A DNA stretch of 64,000 nucleotides from Spirodela intermedia (lineage: Eukaryota; Streptophyta; Magnoliopsida; Alismatales; Araceae). The translations under genes and the position numbers were made by a program. The stretch covers positions 5,421,037 to 5,485,036 of the forward strand of contig LR746274.1 in the NCBI GenBank assembly GCA_902729315.2. The letters run 5' to 3'. Of this stretch, positions 10,432 through 27,157 are shown piece by piece; the stretch's first letter is position 1, and the number at the start of each line of letters is the position of its first letter. The notes below the pieces were generated by a model. The model was not told where the DNA came from, searched no databases, and saw only the letters and a program-made list of their open reading frames with translations.

Positions 10432-12185
10432 ATGGCTTCGGATTCAGCAGCTGCGGTCGCCGTTGAGGATTTTAGTGTGAATCCTGATATCTGGGAGGCC
10501 TGTGCGGGGAGATCTGGGACGATCCCGGCGGTGGGAACGTCGGTCTACTACTTCCCGCAGGGCCACGCAGAGCAGGCCTTGGGCGAAGTGGACTGGGAGT
10601 CGGAGGCCGAGGATCTCTCTTTCTTTTTCTGTAGGGTGACCGGAGTCCAGCATCTGGCAAGCCGGAGCAGCAACGAGGTTTTCGCCAAGATTAGACTCGA
10701 ACGGGATTTTATGTATCCGAAGCCGTTCTCCTCCGCCGGAGGCGTCTCGTCTGAGGGCGTCGAACGGGAAGAGGAGAAACTGGTGTTCGTCGCGAAGGTA
10801 CTGACGCCTAGCGACGCGAACAACGGCGGGGCCTTTTCGGTGCCGAGGCTCTGCGCGGACAGGGTCTTCCCGTCACTGGACTATACCAAGGATAATCCCT
10901 CCCAGGCTCTGTTCGTTCGCGATCTGGAAGGTAACGAGTTGAGATTTCAGCACATCTACAGGGGAACACCTCGCCGGCACCTCCTCACAACGTACTGGGC
11001 CGCTTTCGTCAACAACAAGAAGCTGATAGCCGGCGACACCGTGATATTCATCAAGGACAGGACCGGCCAAATTTACGTGGGGCTGCGCCGAACTGAAAGA
11101 TCGGGAGCAAGCGCAGGTTTCCCACGAGGTCTTCCGAGAGCAGGCCCCTCAGTGATGTTGGCGACCACCGGGGAATGTTCTACCAGCGGACAACTGTTCT
11201 CGAGAAATCGCAGGGGCAGGGTCACGCCTCAGTCTGTCCTCGAGGCCGTCCGTGCAGCATCGATGGGCCGTCCCTTCGAGGTCACATATTACCCGACCGG
11301 GGGTTTCCCGGAGTTCGTACTTAGAAGGAATCAGGTTGATCAAGCTCTTAACAAGCTGTGGTTCCCGGGGATCATGGTGAAATCGCAGATGGGGACAGAG
11401 GACTCCACCAGGATGCCGTGTTTCCAGGGGGCCGTGACTGACATCATCACGCATCCCCGTCCATTCGTCCGTTCTCCGTGGCGCACGCTGGAGGTTCTAC
11501 CTTTAAATTCCTCTCTCTTTTCTTCACTTCCTATTCGTAGACTCATTTCTCAAAACCTCGGCGAGCTTTTCTTTTTGGTATGGATATTCATCTGGATGGT
11601 AGCGCATGCTCGTCCTCATTTCTCCTACGGTCTATCGTCTCTCCAAATCAGGTCACCTGGGATGAACAAGATGGCCAACGCAACTCAAAAATGGTGAACC
11701 CCTGGGAGATGGAGAAGATTCACGGCCCCCGCGATCTCACTCGGCCTCCTATCACGAAGTTCAGAGCGACGATGAACAGTGAGCTGAACAAGTCCCCCGT
11801 GGTGGCGCCGGCGAGGAACCCCTCCGCGTCTCAGCAAGATGTATTTCCTGATGATGGCATCCAGGGAGTCAGGCATGATCTCATCTCATCTGGTACTTCT
11901 GACTACCGACCTAATGGGGATCACCTCTCTGCTGCACCACCCGAGGGAGAAAGTTCATTGGGGTCATCACCGACTGGGAATCAGACCGTCACTATCCGGC
12001 TGATGGGGAACGACATCTGCGTAGATGTCCCCACCCCCGTTGCTGAAGGCGGCCGGGAATCATCATCGGAGAAGGAAGAAAAATGTGCACACGAGAACAA
12101 ACTCATCCATTTTTTTCCTCCCAACCCGAAGCAGGAGACGGAAGAGAAGGGCCAAAAGAACCTCTCTGGAGAGTCTTTTGCTTGA
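10432..12185 (+). CDS. ARF17-like: Auxin response factor, class C, ARF17-like, 531 aa, no PB1 domain
   Basis: Exons are 10432-11493 and 11652-12185. The upstream in-frame codon at 10414 is TTG, so the first ATG at 10432 is used. The N-terminus has the ARF dimerisation signature (WEACAGRSGTIPAVG, YYFPQGHAEQA). A B3 DNA-binding domain spans about residues 120-220 (AKVLTPSDANNGGAFSVPR, RGTPRRHLLTTYWAAFV). The ancillary domain follows and crosses the intron at PWRTLE/VTWDEQD. The protein stops without a C-terminal PB1 (III/IV) domain, as in Arabidopsis ARF17. Class C ARFs are miR160-controlled repressors at auxin response elements. A small unseen 3' exon cannot be fully excluded. Confidence 0.92.
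11855..11875 (+). promoter_or_regulatory. miR160 target site in ARF exon 2
   Basis: The 21 bases match the complement of miR160 as I recall it, except for one mismatch near the 5' end of the site and one G:U-type pair. The site encodes GIQGVRH, the position where ARF10/16/17 carry the miR160 site. Cleavage by the miR160-AGO1 complex is the expected control. Confidence 0.88.
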
Positions 12186-12310
12186 AGCCCATGAATGATA
12201 TCGCCCACTTGAACAAGGCAAGAATTATTTTCCTCCATATATTGTTCCATTCTTTATGCTTTCCTTATAAATAATGCTCCTGTTTTCCTAAGGTTTTATG
12301 GTCTGTACGA

Positions 12311-12452
12311 ATATCCATCACCATCTTAAGAGATTAGAGAATACCCATGAATTCAAGCAATGTAGAATCTTCAACATTACATAGTTTTCCCTACATCAAT
12401 CATGCCTCATTGTTCACATTTGGTCAAAAGTAGACATGTTCTTCAACATTTT
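12311..12452. repeat. Direct repeat, copy 1 (about 142 bp)
   Basis: Nearly identical to 12507-12648 with an offset of 196 bp. The shared core runs from ATATCCAT through CTTCAACATTACATAG to TTGGTCAAAAGTA. It lies just downstream of the ARF stop codon. Confidence 0.85.
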
Positions 12453-12506
12453 CATCTTAAAAGACCATGGGCTCAAGATTATACATCTTTAAAAGTTTTA
12501 TAGGTT

Positions 12507-12648
12507 ATATCCATGATCATCTTAAAAGATTCGAGCATACCCATGAACTCAAGCAGTGTAGAATCTTCAACATTACATAGTTTGTCCTACATCAACCATG
12601 CCTCATTGTTCACATTTGGTCAAAAGTATGCATGTTCTTCAGCACTTT
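12507..12648. repeat. Direct repeat, copy 2 (about 142 bp)
   Basis: Second copy of the unit at 12311-12452, with scattered substitutions only. The pair forms a short tandem duplication in the ARF 3' flank. Confidence 0.85.
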
Positions 12649-13617
12649 ACATCATCCTCCAATCCCATGTTTGTTCTCACTTAATTCGTTCCCATGTTAC
12701 AGGCTTAACAAGAGAGTGCCAGATGCTGATGTCGAGTCAGATTAGCTAGCTCTTTAAGGTTTTTGCTCCTCCCTTTAGAACTTAAATTAGATGTCTTTTG
12801 GATCTCCTCTAGTGCTTGGATTACTTCCTTTTTCTGCCCTTTTTAATCGGAATGTAGTTGACTTTCATGTGGATTGGATTGTGTTTGTTTTACTATTATT
12901 TTAAAGACATCTGGGCATCTTCTATTGGGCCTGGTCATCATGGGCCTAGGAAAGCCCGACGAAACAGGCTCCAGGCGAAGCCCAAAACCAAAAATGTCTA
13001 CGACGGCAAGACAAGACGGCTGTGATCTGAATCGGTCCAACTCGGGCTAATCCCAGATTAACCCGGACCTTGTTTTCGATAGACCCGCCTAATTTAGATA
13101 TATTTAGACATCTAGTTTTATATTTGAGTAAGTTTATACGATTTTAACTATTTATACATAATGATAATTTTGACGAGTTTTCAAACAAAGTTGTGAAGTG
13201 TTGATTCTTCGTGGAAAATAGGAGCCATATCCATTAAGAGGAGATTGTTTCAGACTTAAGAGATATGGGCATTTTTTCTTTTTTTCTTTTTTTATTTTTT
13301 ATTTTTTTTACTGGGCATTTAGTTTTCAAATAGTTGCGACGATTGACTCATGCGATCATACCAATTTAAGTCAACTTGTGTGTACTCCCCGGTGCCTCGA
13401 AAAGGAGTTGACCCGTCGAGTAGAGTAGAGCAGGCTTCTTCCATATTCGAATTACAGCGGTCAAATCATCATTTAAGTGGGATGCCATTCCAATGAATCC
13501 TTCCCCTTAATCTCACAGTAGACAGGCAGATGGAGATCTTATATTATGTGCATGTATATATATGTAAATCGTTTTAAGTGAATTTTTAGAGCTTAGTTAT
13601 CTGCCAAAAAAAAAAAA
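12649..13617. other. Intergenic region between ARF and the DUF740-like gene
   Basis: No gene is seen. A cluster of GGGCC-type motifs lies at about 12925-12985, and a T-rich tract runs from about 13265 to 13310. An A-tract sits at about 13606-13617, next to the end of the minus-strand gene. Confidence 0.45.
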
Positions 13618-14403
13618 CTAGAAGAATGCGGCCCTGGAAAGCTGATGGGCTCGCTGGAGGTCGTCTGCAGCGCCGCCGCTACCCTCCGCCAATTTGACGG
13701 CCCTCGGCGGCGGCGGCGGCCCCGGGCACGTGGCCTTGCTCGCCTGTCGCCACCGCGAGAACTGGAGCAGCCGCCCTATACGCCTGAGGGCGTCCCGCGG
13801 CCTGGCGTGCTCCTCCGCTGCCGCCGCCGAGACGGGCTTGGGGTCCGCCGCCCACGTCGCGCGCCCGTCTTTCTCGAATTTGATCGATATGAACGAGTCT
13901 GCTCAGCCAAGAAACATCAGATATAGAGATGAGACGGATATATATATATAAGAATCTAGAGAGAGAGAGAGAGAGAGAGAGAGCAAGAATATCAGACGTC
14001 TGAGCTCGGGTAGGCTCTCTGAGTGACATCTAGCCTCTGTGAATACCAGCTGGTGACCCACTGCGAGATCGAGGAGGGAGGTCTAGAGAGAGAGAGAGAG
14101 AGGATCTTGAATTATGTTACCATCGAGGCAAACGAGGGAGTTGCCATCGGAGACATCGCCGGGGTTGCGACAGAGAGGGCCAAGAGAGAAGAGCTTTGGG
14201 CCAGCGAAGAGGGGCCTGGTGGACGGAGGATGGAGGAAGGCGGCGGAGGGTGCCGCCGCCACCGGCGATTGGAGGCGGCGCTGCCGAGAGGCCCGGAGGA
14301 GGAGGAGGCGTTCCCTCAAGCAGAGGGCGCAGACGCCCACCACCGCCTCGCGGGGGTGGGCCTCGCAGAGGCCCCTGGTGTCCTCCGCTCCGAGGCAGTT
14401 CAT
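13618..14403 (-). CDS. Small two-exon protein with DUF740/OCTOPUS-like cysteine signature, 187 aa
   Basis: Minus-strand exons are 14403-14121 and 13898-13618. The donor GATG/GTAAC and acceptor GAGCAG/ACTCG rebuild a GAC codon and give 188 codons including stop. Exon 1 opens with a cysteine/HP/CALCLRERL pattern (GLCEAHPREAVVGVCALC) like the N-terminus of DUF740 and OCTOPUS-type plant proteins. Exon 2 starts DSFISIKFEKDGRATW, a block I associate with plant relatives of unknown function, followed by a basic W/R-rich part. OCTOPUS proteins are plasma-membrane scaffolds in phloem development, but a shared role here is inference only. The 5' flank carries a long CT/GA tract. Confidence 0.72.
13957..13983. 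repeat. (GA)n microsatellite in the DUF740-like gene intron
   Basis: A GA tract inside the 222-base intron, just after a short TA run. Confidence 0.8.
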
Positions 14404-14485
14404 GGGCGAGGAAGAGGAATGGGATGTTGGGGGGAGGGGGAGACTCCAGCGAATGAGTACAAAAAGATCGGACGAGGGACATATT

Positions 14486-14515
14486 ATCTCTCTCTCTCTC
14501 CCTCCCTCCCTCCCT

Positions 14516-14579
<64 letters not shown>
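14486..14579. repeat. Long (CT)n/(CCCT)n tract
   Basis: A 94-base pure pyrimidine tract: CT units, then about six CCCT units, then about 30 CT units. It lies about 80 bases upstream of the DUF740-like ATG, so it is a GA tract on the sense strand of that promoter or leader. Confidence 0.9.
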
Positions 14580-14582
<3 letters not shown>

Positions 14583-14870
14583 TGGCTGGGGTGGCTGGGC
14601 CAATAAAACCATGCATACGACCAAAACTACTCCCCCGGTAATTCTAGTTACGCAAATATACACTCTTCACGACTCTTATCTTACAGGTCGATGAGATGTT
14701 ATATTCCCCCCTCATCCCCTAGCAATCCCCGAAGAGAGAGAGAGAGAGACATCTTATCTCCCTCTCTCTCTCTACCCCCATGTGGCTGGGCCAATAAAAC
14801 CATGAAGACTACCAGAACTACTCTGGGAATTCTAGTTACGTAAATATATTATCCTTCATGACTTCACCTT
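14580..14870. repeat. Diverged direct duplication around a CCAAT element
   Basis: The segment at about 14580-14680 and the one at about 14778-14870 share GGCTGGGCCAATAAAACCAT, ACTACT and AATTCTAGTTACG followed by AAATATA. Each copy is preceded by a CT-rich run. This looks like a local duplication that also copied part of the CT tract. Confidence 0.65.
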
Positions 14871-15160
14871 TCATGCCGGTGATATCGTATGTCTTCACCA
14901 TTTGACGGGTGCAATCTGGGCCATAAGGGGGGTATGTCGGGGCATACTACTGACGTCATGGGATTGGGAGCCACACAACTGATTGGGCTCGTTCAAAGAG
15001 GTCGCTTTCTGCTTTTAAGAGCTGCACGTGTGATTGAATGTCCGGCCGGCCCACTGCGCGCTACTCTGATTGGTTTCTGCGGTGGCTGTCGAGACGGATG
15101 GCCTGAGCGTTCCGAAGTGGGGAATCTACCGTGTGAAGCGGCCCGGTTGATGCGGAAGGG

Positions 15161-15164
<4 letters not shown>

Positions 15165-15214
<50 letters not shown>
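15165..15214. repeat. (CT)n microsatellite
   Basis: About 24 CT units in the intergenic region. Confidence 0.9.
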
Positions 15215-15218
<4 letters not shown>

Positions 15219-16366
15219 CTCACTCACTCAGTTACAAGTTTTACTGTCTATTTGAAAATGAAGTAGATGTGGAAATTCGTCTTCAATTGTCCTACTTTGT
15301 TGTCCTCTCACTAATCTAAGATGACATTAACCCTCTTGACTAATTAAGTAAACACACGTAATAATTGTGCTTTGTGTTCCCCTCATCAATGTAAAGAACA
15401 TCATTGGGATGTTGTTGAGGCCATGAAACCCATCACCGTGAACTCGAAAAACTTACACCTGGTCATACACATTGTCTCTTGCTCATCTCATTCTTGATTC
15501 AAGACTTGTAAATCTTCTAGTGAAGTATACCATCCTCATCACAAGTAGCCATAAAGGTCATTTAAATTGGACCAATCAGAGAAATGTTCTTCCCAATTAA
15601 TTCGTCCAATATTGCCCCATCCATACATAATTGTGGATCAATCCTTCTTTTGGAAAAGGATGAGGGCACCAAATAGAGACTTGAAAGGATTGATGTGTCA
15701 AGATTTTAGCATAGTTACTTGAGGTACACAAGTGACATCTTATATGCGATGCATGCGACAATGGACGAGTTCCCGATGAAAGTTTAATCTTATGATCCAC
15801 CTCCAGCCAAAGTGGTAGTTGAGTTAGAAGGGCCTTCTTGAGGGATCTCCTTCATTGCAATGGTTGACATTGCCATGCACATTGCTCCCACACATATCCA
15901 TTGTGTACATCTCTTGTGCACATACCCATGCCAGCTTGTAGAAGGCATCCTCATGTGATCCTCATCAATCCATGCTAGTGAACATCACAAGCCTCCTTAA
16001 ATCCAACATCTACATCAACTGTCACATACGTATAATGAAAGCATCATCATCAGTATGGCTATAAGGTCTGGGTATGGTTGTAAAGAGAACTTCATGTTTG
16101 GGCTCTCATGAGAAAGTCAACCCCCCTAATAGCACCAAAGCTATCTATCAACAGAACCGTGAAGTCTATTGGACCTTGCTGCAATACAATATGCAATTAT
16201 GTTTCACATGTGACATCAATTAGGTTGAGTGGTGCCAAATAAAGGATCTTGATATGCTGGTCCTCTTTGATGATGATCTTGAAAATGGGTTTCCTCATCA
16301 ATCTCAACCATGACTTGGGACATCTCATCTAGACAACTAATCTTCTACCCTTGGATCTCACACTCA
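15215..16366. other. Intergenic sequence, no gene recognised
   Basis: About 1.15 kb of moderately AT-rich sequence with frames interrupted everywhere on both strands. It runs into PBS-like repeats on the right and may be decayed mobile-element sequence. I see no protein domain to prove that. Confidence 0.35.
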
Positions 16367-16487
16367 CATACCATCTCAAAGTTTGACTCTAATACCATTT
16401 TGTCATAAAGGGTCTCAAATCATACTTGGCCTTCATCACTTGCGTTGACCCTGATTTTCACTTTGTTGATCCCACGTACCTTCAGCC
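16367..16487 (-). mobile_element. Possible decayed LTR-retrotransposon boundary, copy 1
   Basis: Read on the minus strand, a TGACA end is followed by two A's and TGGTATTAGAGTC. This resembles the initiator-tRNA-Met primer-binding site of plant Copia elements (TGGTATCAGAGC) placed after an LTR ending in CA. The block is repeated at 16513-16631. No gag or pol reading frame was found nearby, so the call is tentative. Confidence 0.35.
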
Positions 16488-16512
16488 AAAAGAAGTTATC
16501 GCACTCACCTAC

Positions 16513-16631
16513 CATACCATCTCAATGTTTGACTCTAATACCATTCTGTCATAGAGGGTCTCAAACCATACTTGGCTTTTCACTTGTGTTGACCCCGATT
16601 GTCGCTTTGTCGATCCCAAGTACCTTCATCC
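16513..16631 (-). mobile_element. Possible decayed LTR-retrotransposon boundary, copy 2
   Basis: A direct repeat of 16367-16487 at roughly 85 percent identity by eye, with the same PBS-like element next to a CA-ending sequence. The two copies are offset by 146 bp. Confidence 0.35.
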
Positions 16632-16784
16632 ACAAGAAAATACCCAAATATGGATGTATTCTCTCTCTCTTGCAAGTACACACGACCCGGGTGAGGCTAT
16701 GCCAATTCTCTGTATTGGGCTCCAACATCCTTGACCTGTTAAATACCCTCGTCCCTATATTCATGGCTCCATCTTCAGATTAAG

Positions 16785-16984
16785 AACTTCTACCAGTTAG
16801 TTTTTTGTACACTCAAACTATTGATTATTCTCGCAAGAATAATTCAAAAACTAGAGGGGAAATTAACAGCCAAGAGTGAGAGAAAACTATGAACTTCTTC
16901 TACCACTTAGTTTGAGCTAAAATTGAAGTGGATTGTTCTTGCTCGAATAACACCAAAACTAGAAAGAGAAAATAAGGATGGATT

Positions 16985-17018
<34 letters not shown>

Positions 17019-17110
17019 AGAACTTCTACTATCACTTTACTTCTGCAACACTCCAAGTAGAACCTCCTCGCTTGAATAACACCAAAGCTAGGGAGAGAAA
17101 GCATGGATGG
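16785..17110. repeat. Three diverged tandem units of about 110-125 bp
   Basis: Units starting near 16787, 16888 and 17018 each contain GAACTTCT, then a TTGATTA/TGCTCGAATAA-like core, then AAAACTAGA or AAGCTAGGGA. The second and third share GCTTGAATAACACCAAA-like cores and end in AAGGATGGA/GCATGGATGG. A GA tract (16987-17015) lies between units two and three. The array abuts the 3' end of the LACS9 gene. Confidence 0.65.
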
Positions 17111-17238
17111 ACTGAATTGCCAAGAGGCAGAGAGGGAGAGATAGGGAGAGAGAGAGAGGAAGACAGAAGGGAGAATGCAGATCCAGCACTAACCTCATGA
17201 GGCCCAAAACTTTCGTCCATAGAAGTTTGCCACAGTTT

Positions 17239-25272
<8,034 letters not shown>

Positions 25273-26989
25273 TTTTTATGCCTCCTCGCAGCTTACCTGA
25301 CAAATTCAACACAAATTTTAAACGAAGATTATCAGAAGATAGTTGGCCGCACTATTTGGAAATATATGAATGATTCAATGCACAAACATGACCGCTAAAA
25401 ACGGTTTCAGAAAAGAATTATCGGGGAAATTCAGAATAAATTAATTTTCAATGGCTTAAGTCATCAAAGAAAAATTGAACCAGAGAACATTTTCTTGGAA
25501 AGCCAGTAGAATTTGTGTAATTTCTTCTATATAATGCATGCATCTTATCTTCCCGATTGAGTCATTTTTATCACCATTTTCAATATACGATGTTCTGACA
25601 AAATTCTGAAACGAAGCCTCTCCCGTCAAATTTCTGACGACCCCATCTTCGTGCATTTCCCATTTGACACTGAAAAAAAGTCGCTAAGAATTCTTCCGCT
25701 CGTCCTTCAACAGCCAAAGTATGCACGCATTTCCTCAGAAAGATATATGGATTGTCAGTTCAGTTCCCCCACGCGAGAGCCAAAGATACAATCCATCTCT
25801 CGATAAAAAAGGGCGATAAAAGGCAGAAACATTGCATGCATCAATGAAAAAATCCCAGGCGAAAGACAACAGAAATGGAAGCAAATGTATGAACAGGGCA
25901 TCAGCATAAGTCCTCAACTCAGTTTGTAAACTCCGTCTCCCAGACGCCAGTGAAGAGCCAGAGGTAGCACGAAGTGACTACACCCAATCCTCACCGCTCT
26001 GATTCGAGATCCGCTCCCGATGCACCCCCACAACCCCACGAGGAATGGAACTCTGAGGTGACCTTGTGAGGTACAGGCTCTGCGGCAGCTGCGGAGGAGA
26101 AACTGGGCGGGGGCACAATGGAGAAGAAGATCAGGTGCACCTCAGAAATCTCCGCTTCGTCTCTCTACGAGAACAGTCAACACCGATCTACTCAGGGGCA
26201 AATTAGTCATTCAGTATTAAACGCGTAAATTTTATTATTTTTTATTCTTATTCTGAGTAATTTCAGTGAGCTTCGTTCAAAATCTTGAAATTTATAAATA
26301 CACTAACTAGTTTATAAATTGTCCCTGTGGCCTTAAAATGTAGAGAAATCGAAATAACCCTTCTCAATTTCCTTGCTTCTACGATTATTTTCTTCTTACC
26401 ATGCATAAAGCCGACTGAATTACGAGTGAACCTTTCTAGTTTTCTGTCGGACTTAAAAAGCCCTTAAAGTGTCTATATATACAAAAAAAAACATTGAAAA
26501 GGTGTTATTTTTAATATATGAAAATATGTGTATATGAATATTAAATTATCCTCACAATCATATTCTCATTCATTTAATGTCGGAGGCCATTCTTTACTCT
26601 CTCTCTCAACCTCAACTTCATTCATTTAATGCCCCAGGCCTATAGAGAGAGACAGAGAGAGAACATTCTTACGAGGTAAATCTTATTAGACTATAATTTA
26701 TTGGACTGACATGTTATAAAATTAGGATGCCGATAAAAGGATACAGTTATAATTCTGATGTTTGGTGAGGTATAAATGCATAATGTCAACTCACAACACT
26801 TTCCGGTTTTAGACAGTGTCAATACAACTACATTTTAAAATGATGGGAGTTTTCTGTAGGACATGGATTTCTTGGGTTTTATGAGTAAATTATTACAACA
26901 GAAGTGTTCAGTTATACATCGAGGGTAATATTGGAAGTCTTCGATACATTAAATACTTGTGAGGCAGTCACCAAGCTACTTGTGATTAT

Positions 26990-26999
26990 CTATATATAA
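26990..26999 (+). promoter_or_regulatory. TATA box of the ASY4-like gene
   Basis: A CTATATATAA element 159 bases before the ATG would place transcription start near 27025. Confidence 0.5.
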
Positions 27000-27007
27000 C
27001 AGGATAG

Positions 27008-27017
27008 TTTTGGCGCC
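27008..27017 (+). promoter_or_regulatory. E2F-like site at the ASY4-like gene
   Basis: TTTTGGCGCC fits the plant E2F consensus TTTSSCGC on the plus strand. It lies between the TATA box and the predicted transcription start. It would link expression to S-phase or meiotic entry, which is an inference from the motif alone. Confidence 0.5.
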
Positions 27018-27157
27018 AGATTCAATATCGGAGAGAAGAGCTTGTCGCCACCTCGTCTTCCTCCCGCCCCGAACCTTCGCCGGTGGATCTGCGACCGTGG
27101 GGTTCGGAAGCACGTTGTTGAGGTGAGAATCAAGGATCGACGGAATTGCGTCGGAAG

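Larger units (their letters stand above)
25273..27157. other. Divergent promoter region of LACS9 and the ASY4-like gene
   Basis: A LACS9 leader exon probably lies near 25997-26120 on the minus strand, with a donor of the form AGCG/GTGAGG. The middle is AT-rich with short GA/CT tracts at about 26598 and 26645. The right end holds the TATA and E2F-like elements of the ASY4-like gene. No further coding region is evident. Confidence 0.5.

Noticed and set aside
15165-15214. Regular short repeats as a CRISPR-like array
   Set aside because: Simple dinucleotide microsatellite without spacers, in a plant nuclear genome.
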